From Apodospora peruviana (taxonomy: Eukaryota; Ascomycota; Sordariomycetes; Sordariales; Lasiosphaeriaceae), in NCBI GenBank assembly GCA_033439685.1, contig JAUEDM010000007.1, positions 558,001 to 622,000 on the forward strand: a DNA stretch of 64,000 nt. The letters run 5' to 3'. A program made the position numbers and the translations under genes. Positions 23,067 through 34,579 of the stretch are shown here, piece after piece. Positions within the stretch are counted from its first letter, which is position 1; each line of letters begins with the position of its first letter. The notes below the pieces were generated by a model. The model did not search any database and was not told the origin of the DNA. It saw only the letters and a list, made by a program, of their open reading frames with translations.

Positions 23067-25630
23067 ATTGGTCATGTTCCTAGAAAGGGACACCGCCGAT
23101 ACGAAGATCTGCTGTAACGGTACATGAAGCTGCTGGGACAGGTGAGAAGAGACTCTCATGGGCCGTCTCTATCTAACTTCGAGGCAGTAACCAAGACATG
23201 CAACATCGATGTCTGTGCCACTTAGATCCGATGACATGTCGTTATACTTCGGTTCCAACTGCAGGTGCGGCTCTGCAGGGTCACAAGGGTTTATGCTACG
23301 CCAGTTTCATCGGACAGATCAGGGGTCATTGCAACTCTCTCCCAACTCTCACCCGGAGCAGACGCCACGAGAAAGGTCACAGACAGCATCTCGCCACCTC
23401 TTCCCTCTCTCGCGTCAAAGATAGAACCCCGCCGTTGCTTCCAACGAAGAGGTTTGACCGTATTCGGACGTGTCCACTTCCGAATCGAGCGCGCTGCAGA
23501 TGCAAGCAAGCCCCCCAGGTGTGCTCGCCTCGTCGGCCGCCGCCGGCAGCGGCCTCTATACACACGTTACCTGTACGCCCCCCTTTCATTTACCTTCTGT
23601 ATCTACGCTAGTTGAGATGTTCTCGTCATCTAGGAAGGGCGCCATATGTCCCAGCAGAACGAGACCAGGATCTATCAACTGGCGACTTGCTGCTGTGGCT
23701 AAGTAAGCTGCCATCACTCACTCAGTCAACAAAGACAAACAGGCCAAGATCAATAGCTGTAGGTAGGTAGGCGAACCGCGCCTATCTATCTATGTATGCA
23801 TGCCAGACACCCTTCTCTCACCCCCCGCCCCCTTTCTTCCCGCTATGTATGTACCTAGGGATGTACCTTATGTGTCATGCACGATGATCGATTTTGGGTG
23901 ACTATTTCGATCCCGCTAACCTGGGTATCGTCGCTGTATATGCCAGGACCACACCACTCACGTCGAGTACATCACGGTACGTACGGTCGATCCTACCGTA
24001 GGAGGGCACGATCTCGTCCAAATCCGTTACGCCTTGCAGCAGGCAGCCTAAGCTCCAAAGCTAAAAACTGCGATAGCCCAGGATCGTGAGATGATGTGCA
24101 GTATACAAGCCAGAAGTGGTGTGTGTGTACGTGTGTGGCTGGCTGGCTGGCTCGACGGGTGCGTGCTGCTACATGTGTACGTGGTGGCTTATCTGGAACA
24201 ACGTGTACCTAATGTATGCTACGCGCCAGCAGGCCACTCGCCACTGTCCTCTATTCATCCCGATGGCCATCGCCTTCGCCCAGTAACTAAAGATGCCTAC
24301 TATGTAGGAGAGTATAGCAGCTGAGTTAAGTATGTAGGTACCTGCGACTACTCACGTCTCTTGCCTACCGACCGCACTTCATAACAACACCCTCCTCTAC
24401 AGTATGCCGACATCAGACGGTTTTCCTCCCACCGTTTGCTATGCAGGCAAACAAGAAGAAGGGAGTGGTGGGAGGGTGGTATTGGTGGTGGTGATGGTCA
24501 AGGCTGAATGGAGATGAATGGGAGGGCTGCCGTGCCGGTTGACTGGGTTAGATCTGTTATAACGCGCCACATATATATAATCAATATGGAAGAAATAACA
24601 GTTACGACCGTACCTCGGGTATCTGCCTGCTTGCTTGTGTGGCCCTTTATTACCAGGTTGTATTCGCAGATTCCGTACCTTGTATCTTTTAAGCATGAGA
24701 GATTCACCAGGGGAGACAGAGAATGTGCATTGGTTCTTTTTTTTTTGTCAAAGGCAACACACACACATACACTTAGGTAAGGTCTCTGTTCAAGAACAAC
24801 ATTAGTCGGTACATACCTAGGGTAGACGACTGATATGGATTACCTGTTAGAGGCTAGTATGAACGAATCATGGCCCTTTGCTGCGAGAAAATGTTGTATG
24901 TTGAACTCGACAGACACAAGCAACTTCAAGTGCTGCAACCCAGCGCAGCATGTGTGCTTTATAATACTTCCAAGACACCATGGTACTATCTACTCGCCTA
25001 CCCTCCTCCGCTTCGTTAGAACTTTCCAACCAAGCAGACTGCTCACTCGGTCTGCTCTGGTAACATGACATCGTTATGTTTCTCTTTTTAGCTACCTAAC
25101 CAGAGTATATATACCATACGTGGTACGGAGAGAAAATAAAATAAAACATGAAGCCGGTTATATGCCGCCTCTGCAGCCTCTCCGACTCTAACGCACCAAC
25201 TAACTATATTTTGTGTTTTACAACAACCATTGATGTCAACACCCACGCACTATACCTACTTACCTGTTGATAGCAGCCAAACCTTCTAAAGTGTATTTAA
25301 TGACCGATTCAGTACGTTGGTCATACAAATACCTATTACGGGCTCGTGATCGTTCTCCCATCATATCTGCGACTTTATATCAAGTTAAAGGGGGCGGGCG
25401 ACCAAGACACCTAACCGAAAGGACCAAGTCAACAGTGACGAGAGATACAGTTACTTTTATTGATGTACTATCTGCTACCTGCAAGATCAAAAGCAGATGC
25501 TGGCACGGGAGAGTCTCCCCACCCCAGCCCTGGAACTAGGGTTAAACAACTATAGAAGGAAGCTAGAGAAATAGACTGCTGATTATCCAAAAAGGACAGG
25601 TGATCTCGGGAATGCGAACCAAGTCTGTGG

Positions 25631-25675
25631 GTGAGTGAGTGAGTGAGTGAGACAAACACAGAGAGAGAGAGAGAC
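25631..25675. repeat. (GTGA)n and (GA)n simple repeats
   Basis: Five GTGA units at 25631-25650, then a GA run at about 25660-25674, just beyond the stop codon of the minus-strand repeat protein, probably in its 3' UTR. Confidence 0.85.
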
Positions 25676-25686
25676 TCTGGCACCCT

Positions 25687-28075
25687 TCACACGGCCGGGA
25701 GAGCAGTTGCTTGACTGACGACGGAGCAACGTGCGCCGAGAAAGCCCCCTCCGCTGCAGACGGTGACGGGGTCATCATCCCCACTGACGGCGGAGCTACG
25801 TCGACCGATAGGGCCCCATCCGCTGCCGGCGGTCTCGTCGACGACCTCATCGACGGGGCTATACGCATGGTCTGGACGGCCGCCGGAGCTGATCAAGGGG
25901 TGGAACAGATCCTGCAACCACTCGATACCTCTGGGCTGCTTACCACCGCCATTTTGACCGCCACCGATTCCGCCGTTCCCGGCCTGTTGGGCACCGCCGG
26001 CACCACCACCTTGGCCGCCACCGTTTCCTCCCTGCCCGCCGTTACCAGCACCAGCCAGGGCCTGACCGCCGCCGTTTCCCCCCTGTAAACCCTGTCCACC
26101 TTGCTGGCCGCCGCCACCCCGGCCGCCACCATTACCAAACTGGCCGCCGTTCCCTCCCTGACCGCCGCCGTTTCCCCCCTGTAAACCCTGTCCACCTTGC
26201 TGGCCGTCGCCACCCCGGCCGCCACCATTACCAAACTGGCCGCCGTTCCCTCCCTGACCGCCGCCATTACCAAACTGGCCGCCGTTTCCTCCCTGTCCAC
26301 CCTGACCGCCACCGTTGCCAAACTGTCCGCCGTTTCTTCCCTGACCATGCTGTCCACCTTGGCCGCCACCGTTGCCAAACTGTCCGCCGTTGCCATATTG
26401 GCCATTGCCATACTGACCATTGCCAAATTGACTGATGCCACCCTCTCCGCCGTAGCCAGGCTTACGGTCGCCAAATAAGGGAGGTGGACCACGGAATGGC
26501 GGGAGATGTTGATCATCTCGTTTCTTCCAACCGCCGTCGCCAGCCTCACCGTGGCCGGCCTGATCTTGACCAGCCTCACCGTAACCGGCTTGACCTTGAC
26601 CAGCCTCACCGTGACTGGCTTGACCGTGACCAGCCTCACCGTAACCAGCTTGACCTTGACCAGCCTCACCGTAACCGGCTTGACCTTGACCAGCCTCACC
26701 GTAACCGGCTTGACCTTGACCAGCCTCACCGTAACCGGCTTGACCTTGACCAGCCTCACCGTAACCGGCTTGACCTTGACCAGCCTCATCGTAACCGGCT
26801 TGACCTTGGCCAGCCTCACCGTAACCGGCTTGACCTTGACCAGCCTCACCGTGACTGGCTTGACCGTGACCAGCCTCACCGTGACCGGCTTGACCTTGAC
26901 CAGCCTCACCGTAACCGGCCTGACCTTGACCAGCCTCACCGTGACCGGCTTGACCTTGACCTTGACCAGCCTCTCCGTGACCGGCGTCACCGTGACCAAC
27001 CTCACCGTGACCGGCTTGACCTTGACCTTGACCAGCCTCTCCGTGACCGGCGTCACCGTGACCAGCCTCACCGTGACCGGCTTGACCTTGACCAGCCTCT
27101 CCGTGACCGGCGTCACCGTGACCAGCCTCACCGTGACCGGCTTGACCTTGACCTTGACCAGCCTCACCGTGACCGGCGTCACCGTGACCAGCTTGACCTT
27201 GACCAGCTTCTCCGTGACCGGCGTCACCGTGACCAGCTTGACCTTGACCAACTGGGCCGAGACCAGGGGGACCGTGACCGGCCTTTCCTGGAGAGCCGTG
27301 AAAGTAATGGTGAAGCTCATACCTATGGTTGTCGTCGTCGTCGCTATGATCACCATCATCATCATCATCATCATCATCGTTGTCGCGCTCCTCCTTGTTG
27401 CCGTCCTTATCGTCGCCGGCCTGGTCGTCATCCTCCTTGCCACCGTCGTTGTCGTCCTTCTCACCGTCGTCATGCTTGTCACAGTCCTCCTGGTCACCGT
27501 CGTCCTTGTCATTGTCCTCCTTCTCTTCCTGACCAGCCGCGTTGTTCTCCTGTTGCTCCTCTCCCTGACCGTTCTTCTCCAGCCAGCCCTCGGGAACAGG
27601 GCGAAGACATTTGATGACTTGGTCCTTCTTCTTCCCCACGTTGTGGCAGCCTTGCTTAAGGTAGCCGTAGAACTCGCCGTTGCAGTTCAGACGGTTCTTC
27701 GCGTCGTAGCCATATCCCCCAAAGGCAGCGGCACACTCGCCAACGTAGACAGACTGCTTCTCCTCGGGGACTTGTACCTATGGGGGAAAGGTTAGTGAAA
27801 GGTTTTTGGCTTGGGAGTTAATGGCGAGACGCACATCACAATTGAACTCGGATCCTTTGCCTGCGAGCTCGTTGGCGCCCCCCTCTCCCGCCGAGCTGCA
27901 GAAAACTGTTAAATGAATGTTCGCTATGCTTGGAGGTTGAAGTCAGAAAGGAGGGAGCTTACCAATCGCAGCCGTCGTAGGCTAGGACGAGCTTGTGGTC
28001 CAGAGGGGCAGCAGACACGACGCTGGCAATAACCAACGCCGTGACGGCCGCGGTGCGAAGGGTGCTTAGAGACAT
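25687..28075 (-). CDS. Secreted tandem-repeat protein with Cys module, acidic tract and Gly/Asn/Gln tail
   Basis: Function unknown. The model is complement(25687-27777, 27835-27895, 27963-28075), 754 aa. Introns close in frame (GTAAGC...GCAG, GTGCGT...ATAG), and a TATAAGGGG lies about 120 bp before the ATG. Residues 1-22 are a clear signal peptide (cleavage after VSA, before APLDHK). Residues 23-140 form a small module with seven cysteines (CDC, FNCD, GECA, LNCN, QGCH, IKCL). Then comes an Asp/Glu/Lys-rich tract (about 145-205) including a run of Asp. Next is a repeat array (about 218-474) of ten-residue units such as AGHGEAGQGQ and AGYGEAGQGQ. A Gly/Asn/Gln-rich tail (about 490-670) has QFGNGGGQGG units and a duplicated 32-residue block. 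A cell-wall, matrix or adhesive role is a guess. No GPI signal or membrane span was seen at the C-terminus. Confidence 0.85.
26064..26255. repeat. Nearly perfect 96-bp tandem duplication
   Basis: Copy one is 26064-26159 and copy two 26160-26255. By eye they differ at a single base, which changes Gly to Asp in the minus-strand protein. The unit encodes 32 residues (GGNGGQFGNGGGRGG...GGNGGGQ). The near identity indicates a recent duplication. Confidence 0.9.
26535..27250. repeat. 30-bp coding minisatellite
   Basis: More than 20 units of a 30-bp repeat, consensus CAGCCTCACCGTAACCGGCT followed by TGACCTTGAC, with variants GTGACTGG and GTGACCGG and shortened or lengthened units that stay multiples of three. 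It encodes the AGxGEAGQGQ array on the minus strand. Because the unit is a multiple of three and lacks stops in several frames, long spurious open frames arise on both strands. Confidence 0.95.
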
Positions 28076-29820
28076 CTTGTAACCACCCAACAAGAATTCC
28101 CGAAAAGAGCAAGGAAAATTCCGTACGTCTCTTGTGTGAGCTGATGGTGAAGAGAACAAGTGGAACTGGGTTCACCGAGACTGGGTGGACTACCCCTTAT
28201 ACTCGAGTCCTCGGGCAGTTCCAAGCCATGCTCCGGTAGGGAGACTTCTGTACATGTCCGAAGTAAGCATCATCGATATGGGGTGTTGATGCCATCACCG
28301 GAGTTCATGATGGGGGGGATGTGTGGCACGGAACTGGTTTCCGAGTGTAGTTTCTGTCCACACAAGGGGTCTCGGCTCTTCTGGATATCTTAGCAGCTGC
28401 TCAGGGAGGTAACCACGGTAATCATGGATGCCACTTGGACTATCCAATCTCAAGAGCTGAAGCCACGTTGACCTTAGACCTCTGGATATTTGCAGTATCT
28501 CTGTATGAATGAGTGGCTGGCAGACTGCAGTAGCGATGACGTGGCCAACTCCGTAGCTGGTTATGGCTGAGATCTGAGCGGCGACGTTGAGGACCCTTGC
28601 GGAATCTTGAGTTCCGTTCTGCTATGCGGCCACTTGGTCACATTCAGCGTCCTTGAGGTGGTTGGCGTGTCCGATCTTCCCACTAGAACGACCACAAATC
28701 GGATGGGCAGACAGAGCCGGGCTTGGAAAATGGACGGAGAGGGTTCGGTTGGGTAAGATGAAGGACCACTGCCGGGCACAGTCCCGCAGACTTCCTTCCC
28801 TGACCCGGAATTTGAGCGGACAGCCCACTTGGTGGAAGGCGCCATCAATAAGCTCCTGCCCCAAATCCAATGAATCGGTAGTGGAAATCATGACGCCATT
28901 ATTCGGACTTTATAGGTGGAGAAGCCTGCTTGAGTCCCGGTAAGAGAACATCTTCAGTATTTCGGCATTCCGGAAAGCTAGTGAACACGTCCACGTAACG
29001 CGTCCATCGTAACAGCGACATGAATCGAGGAGGTCCGACAACGGAATGAAGCTGGAACTGGGAGGAATGTGTCGCATGGAGCAATTCAATGAAAGCCTAT
29101 ATTAGACAAGGAGTTTTTATAGAGCAAAATACTACTGCCCCCAAAAACGAAGGTTGACGGGGGGGGGGGCAGTGTAAACAATGCAATTGAAGCTATCGTC
29201 GTCGAGAATCCCGTACGGATCCTGATACAGATTTCAGTACGTTAAACTCCGTAATTACGGACATTGTTAGCACCTGTTGGTACGCTCGGTGGTACAGAAT
29301 AACAGCGGGGCCGGTGCGCCGAGCTCACGTGCCACGGCAGTGTGCGACCGTCAAAGCGTGATGAAAGCTCCAAATTTCAGCCTTGCTCATCCTTGGATTT
29401 CGGTCTCCTCAGCCTTGTCCAGCATCTCGGACCAAAACCATCTGATTCCCGAAAAAAGTTGCCTTTCGGGCCATCAATTCACCACTCTTCACAACCTGGA
29501 TTTTTCCTTGTTTGCGACATCAACGGTCATAACTCTCAGCTAGCACCCGAATACAGGTCGTAGTATTCCAATTCCTCCATTCCAATCCGAATCCACCCTT
29601 GGCTGTTTCTGCCACCCGCCGCTCGGCCCAGATCTGCCCCTCGACAAAGATCAAGACGGGCCGCTTCAACACCCACCCGCCAGCACGCCTGCTAAACACC
29701 CCACCAATCTCCAAAGTCGCGCACCCAAAACCAAAAGTGACGAGGATTGATTATTAAGGAGGAGGGAATATTGCTTCGCGCATCTTTTAGAGAGCGACTC
29801 GCTCCACCCTTCGGCGAGCC
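28076..29820. other. Divergent intergenic region
   Basis: This lies between the repeat-protein start (-) and the small hypothetical gene (+). It contains a 12-base G homopolymer at 29159-29170. No further gene was seen. Confidence 0.55.
28193..28201 (-). promoter_or_regulatory. TATA-like box of the secreted repeat protein
   Basis: TATAAGGGG on the minus strand, about 120 bp upstream of the ATG at 28075. Its position and sequence fit a core promoter for a well-expressed secreted protein; use is not proven. Confidence 0.45.
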
Positions 29821-30823
29821 ATGGCAAGCACAAACCCATCGACTCCGGTGAAGGTGCCTCCCTCCGCCGCGAACTACACGGCCGCCACCCAAGATCCAGA
29901 TCTCAGATCCCAGATCAACGCGCTATTAATAAAAGACGGCCATGTCAACAAGTGAGTAACTGATGCTGCCAGTCTTGGCTTCAGTGTGTTTCTAGACAGA
30001 GAACAACACTGACTGACTTGAACCGTCAACAGAATCCAAGACCACCTCCTCCACTTACTCCACGCAAACCACGCCAACTGGCCGACGGTGATACAATCTC
30101 ATGCCCTCTCTCTCCTCCGGTCAGGTGAGGTGACCACCTTTCCGGCCCTCCTGCGGCGCGTAATGGAAGACGTTCGGCACGATACCGCCCTGGGCGGCGG
30201 CGCATCCAAGGCCACGAACGGTACCTTGGGTGCCGAAATGAACGGCACTACCAAGAAAACCAATGGAGCGAGCGATTCATCGAACAATAATGGCACAACG
30301 GCGGGATCGTCGAGTCTAGCGGTACCGCAGGCCGTGGTGGAGGACACGCTCAAGGTCACGCGCGAATGCCTGGATTCGGTGTGTGAGATTGAGGAGAATG
30401 GAGCGACATAATTCCGTTGCCCTTTACTTCGACGAAGCAAAACAGTATATACGAACACAATTGGCCAACGCTTTGCTGACCCTGCTGCAGGGGTCTGACG
30501 CCGCCACTATCACCACCACCAACACCATCACGATGATGAAAAGAGAACAACATGGTGGTAATATCACCAATAACGACAGTTACGAGAAGAGGAAGTGCAG
30601 ACACGTGGGGGCCGGAGAAGATCTCTCCAACACCGAAACGGATGTAGAGATGGGAGATTATGTTGATGGTACAAGTGGGGAGCAAGTGCCGGCAGCAGCA
30701 GCATCAACATCAACGGAGCAACTTGGGGCAGGGAGCAACGACTTGGTTGATGCGCTACAAAAGGCTGGGCTGTCGTCCCAACGTTCCCTGATATCTGTTG
30801 ACGATGAGGAAGGCGAGCAGTGA
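29821..30823 (+). CDS. Conserved-looking hypothetical protein, exon structure uncertain
   Basis: Not recognised. Exon 1 is 29821-29951 and exon 2 starts at 30033 (GTGAGT...ACAG, frame closes as AA|A). They encode a helical Leu/His-rich segment (SQINALLIKDGHVNKIQDHL, LHLLHANHANWPTVIQSHAL, RSGEVTTFPALLRRVMEDV), then a Thr/Asn/Gly linker, then VVEDTLKVTRECLDS. Without more splicing the frame ends at 30411 (169 aa). A 67-nt intron at 30379-30445 (GTGTGT...ACAG, phase 0) would instead join YIRTQLANALLTLLQ and a polar tail ending SLISVDDEEGEQ at 30823, giving 284 aa. The downstream frame has real-protein character and an acidic end, so I favour the longer form. It lacks a strong branch point. The N-terminal segment may be a DNA- or protein-binding helical domain, but no family can be named. 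Confidence 0.6.
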
Positions 30824-31781
30824 TGGAAACACAAACCACAAAACCTCCACCACTAGCAACACATAGCATCTATAGTAGCATCGAGGATGACGACGGTGAT
30901 CGAGAAGAGCTGTATTATTATTATTGTCCATTGTATATATATACCGAAATATAATCAGTCACCTGCCGCATGCTTTTCATCGTGTGTCGTCTGTCTAGCT
31001 CCTTTAGAGTCTCTCCAGCAGAGTCTCACAAGATAGTGGACGAGACCACGTTTCCGGCTAGATGGTTCCTACCTTACGTTTTGTTAACAGTTTCCGCCGA
31101 GATCGATGTACTACCTACCATTTTGTTGCATGAACCCAGCAAACCGCACACTCGTGGTTAGCTGGCTGGTGTTTTCAGTTCTGACGAGTACCAAGGTAAA
31201 CACCCCGTGTGATGGGTAAGTAACACCTCACACGCCAGTATCTGCAAGGAAAAGCTCAAAAAAACGCCTCTGTAGAAAGGTAGCTGCAAACAACCTGCTC
31301 ACATCAGGGATATTAATGTACACAGACAGGGTGAGATAACTCGATCTTATGGACCAAGCAACGACAAGTAGACATTTCACAGATCGATGTATGTACAATA
31401 CGCGGTCCTCGACAGGCATGAATCCAAGGAGGAAACGAGTTTTGCACCCAAGTAGCTTAATAACTAATAATATGTGTCGCTACAGTTGAGAGGAGCCACC
31501 ACAACCATATCTGTCTACCCACGCGCCTTGGTTGTTATGTGTGCATTTCTCCATTTGCCAAATATGAGATATTAGAAACGAGACAGCCAAGGCAACCCAT
31601 CAAATATCCCATTCGCTCCCGACCGCCCCCAAGCTTTCTGTTAAGGTGCGCTGGTTGCGTACCAGAACAATGAGGCGGCAACTAATGTTAAAAATGCAAA
31701 CTGGGAAAGTTAGAATACATCGAGACCCGAAATGTCTACTAGCTGGGCCAAATATAAAACAACGCCGCAGATAGATCCAGT
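30824..31781. other. Convergent intergenic region
   Basis: 3' flanks of the hypothetical gene (+) and CDC48 (-). It is AT-richer than its surroundings. No gene was seen. Confidence 0.5.
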
Positions 31782-34579
31782 TTAATCGTAAAGACCATCA
31801 TCGTTGCCCGCATCACCGAAGGAGTTGCCGGCACCGCCACCGTTGCCGCCGGTCTCGACACCGCCCTCAGGGAACTTGAAGTAGGCACCCGGCCCAGCGT
31901 TCTTCATCTGCTGGGAGAAGGCCTCGTAGCGGCGGATTTCGACATCAGTGACTGACCGCCGAGCCATCTGCATAGCCTCCTCGAAGTGACGCTTGGTCAG
32001 CTCGGGGACGGGGTCTTCTGCCTCGTCCTCCATCTCGACGTCCTCGCCGGCAGCCGCGCGCTCCTTCTGGCGCTGAATCTCGGCAGAGATGGACTCCTTG
32101 ATGGCAATCTTGACAGCACGCTGGGTGATGAAACCAAGATCGGCACCAGAGAAGCCGTGGGTCTTGGATGCGATGTAGTTGAGGTCGACATCGTCAGCAA
32201 CCGGAGTTTTGCGCAGCTGAGCGCTGAGGATACCCAGGCGGCCAGCCTCGTCAGGGAGCGGCACGTAGATGAGCGAATCAAGACGGCCAGGACGGCACAG
32301 GGCCGGATCCAACTGCTCGGGACGATTGGTAGCACCAATGACGAAGACGTTCTTCTTGGATGTCATACCGTCCATTTCTAAGGAAAATGTCAGTAAATTG
32401 GTAGGTGGTATATGTGTGGCAAGAAACACTTACCAGTCAGGAGCTGATTGACAACACGGTCAGAAGCACCGCCAGCATCGCCAACAGAGCCACCACGGGC
32501 CTTGGCAATAGAATCCAACTCATCCAAGAAGACGACACAAGGGGCAGCGGCGCGTGCCTTGTCGAAGATGTCACGGATGTTGCTCTCAGACTCACCGAAC
32601 CACATGGAGAGCAGTTCAGGGCCCTTAACAGAGATAAAGTTGGCAGCGCACTCGTTGGCGACAGCCTTGGCCAACATTGTCTTACCCGTACCGGGGGGTC
32701 CATAGAACAGAACACCTCGAGAAGGCGAAAGACCAAACTTGAGGAACTTCTCGGGGTGGTCGACGGGGTACTGGACGCTCTCCTTGAGCTCCTGTTTGAC
32801 AGTCTCGAGACCACCGATATCCTCCCAGCGGACGTTGGGTACTTCGACAACCGCAACCTCGCGAAGAGCAGAGGGGTTGGAAACGCCGAGGGCGAACCGG
32901 AAGTTGTCCATGGTCACCCCAAGAGAATCGAGAACCTCGGCGTCAATTGTGTCCTCATCCAGGTCAATGAGGTCCATCTTCTCGCGAATCTGCTGCATGG
33001 CAGCCTCAGAGCAGAGAGCGGCAACATCGGAACCGACGTAGCCGTGGGTCTCGGAGGCAATTTGCTCGAGGTCCACATCATCACCGAGCTTCATGTTCTT
33101 GGTGTGGATCTGGAGAATCTCAAGACGGCCGGTCGGGTCAGGAATGCCAATGTCAACTTCACGATCGAAGCGGCCGAACCGACGGAGAGCAGGATCGATA
33201 GAGTTGGGCCGGTTAGTGGCGGCCATCACGACCACGTTAGACCGAGCCTTCATGCCGTCCATAAGGGTCAGCAGCTGAGAGACGACACGGCGCTCGACTT
33301 CGCCGTTGGTCTTATCACGCTTGGGAGCGATCGAATCGATCTCATCAATGAAGATGATTGCTGGGGAGTTCTTTTCCGCCTCCTCGAACGCCTTCCTCAA
33401 GTTGGACTCTGATTCACCGGCCATCTTGGACATAATTTCCGGTCCGTTGATCAGGAAGAAGAAAGCACCGGTTTCGTTGGCAACGGCACGAGCCATAAGC
33501 GTCTTACCGGTACCGGGAGGTCCGTAGAGCAGGACACCACGAGGGGGCTTGATACCGATCGACTTGAAAAGTTGGGGGTGACGGAGCGGAAGCTCAACCA
33601 TCTCACGGATCTGAGCCATCTGCTTCCGGCAGCCACCAATATCATCGTAGCCGACCTCGTTCAAGTTGTTCTCCTCCTCGTCGCGTTGGATTGGCTCGCC
33701 CTCGCAGTGGATCACCGTGTCCTGAGCCACGATGCCGTACTCGGGGGGATCGACCTCAACGACTTTAAATTCGACTTGCCGCATACCGCCGCGGACGATG
33801 AAGAGATCGCCTTGTCTAACGGGTCGGTAAGCTTCCCGGAAGTAGGGAGCAAGGTAGACGTCAAAGAGGGATCCGGTGATGCCCTCGACTGTGTCCGCAA
33901 TCGGAAGGACCGCGATGCGCTTGGCCTTTAAAGGGTATCAGTAAAGTGACCAGACAACTCCGTTGCTCCTGTTTGCAACTTACATATTTGATATCTGGGC
34001 AAGGGTGGATGGTAATGATGTCGCCGTGCTTGACCCGGAGGTTGTGACGGACGACACGGTTTAGACGGGCGCTGCCATCATCCAGCTCATCGTCGGCGAG
34101 GACGATTAGAACGGTATCCTTCCTCTTCTTGCCACGAACCAGAACTGTGTCGCCGCGGAAAAGCTGGAGGGTCTCCATCGTGTTGTTAGAGAGGGCGATA
34201 ATCGAGTTATCGTCATTAACGGCATCGGTTACCCTGCGATTCTGTTAGCTTCCCTGATCTGACCCAAGTGGCTCCAGATGCATATCGGACATACATCAGC
34301 TGGTTGGGCTTCTTCTTCTTCTTGAGAATGGCGGTGGCAGTTCCATCGTCCTGTAAACCCTGTGGTTAGCGTCGATAGCCCAAAGAAGGGCGATGAACGG
34401 GGGGAATCAAACATCTTTGCGGTCGGCACCGGAAGAGTCGCTGGAGGACACCCAAAGTTAGCTTCTCGTCGTACACTCGGGTGACGATGCTCGCGCATCG
34501 GGGAATCAATCACATACGTCAAGTTGACCTTCTTCTTGTGGTGCTCTTGGTGCTCTTGGGAATCGGGCTCCGGAGCCAT
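31782..34579 (-). CDS. CDC48: AAA+ ATPase CDC48 / p97 / VCP
   Basis: Hexameric segregase that uses ATP to extract ubiquitylated proteins from membranes and complexes (ERAD, proteasome delivery, cell cycle). The six-exon model is complement(31782-32377, 32434-33925, 33984-34233, 34295-34350, 34413-34440, 34518-34579), 827 aa, the usual length. The N-domain begins TATAILKKKKKPNQLM and continues DDNSIIALSNNTMETLQLFRGDTVL. D1 has GVLLYGPPGTGKT (about 267-274), FIDEIDSIAPKRDKTNGEVERR and ATNRPNSIDPALRRFGRFDRE. D2 has GVLFYGPPGTGKTMLAKAVANE and FLDELDSIAKARGG. The last intron falls in LLTEMDGM. The C-terminus ends DDGLYD, matching the family's DDLY-type cofactor-binding tail. Exon 2 is only 28 nt and uses a GTTTGA donor. 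Four introns cluster in the first 200 coding bases. A CCAAT box lies at 34737-34741 on the sense strand. Confidence 0.97.

Larger units (their letters stand above)
16504..25686. other. 9.2 kb region without a recognisable gene
   Basis: This is the upstream side of the ABC transporter and the 3' side of the secreted repeat-protein gene. Many short open frames on both strands reach at most about 190 codons, and none shows a family motif or a frame-closing splice model. Seen here: palindromic ACCTTA/TAAGGT sequence at about 17812-17870, TAGGTAGG runs near 23757-23771, TAGGTACCT near 24333, a (GGCT)n run near 24138, a 16-bp direct repeat at 22671/23051, and a (GTGA)n/(GA)n tract just downstream of the repeat-protein stop. 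No tRNA B-box with a foldable acceptor arm, 5S-like sequence or transposase remnant was found by eye. Confidence 0.6.

Noticed and set aside
26484..27795. Long plus-strand open frames (376 and 429 codons) across the 26.5-27.8 kb interval
   Set aside because: They are shadows of the minus-strand minisatellite: the unit is a multiple of three without stops. They lack promoters, introns and non-repeat domain sequence.
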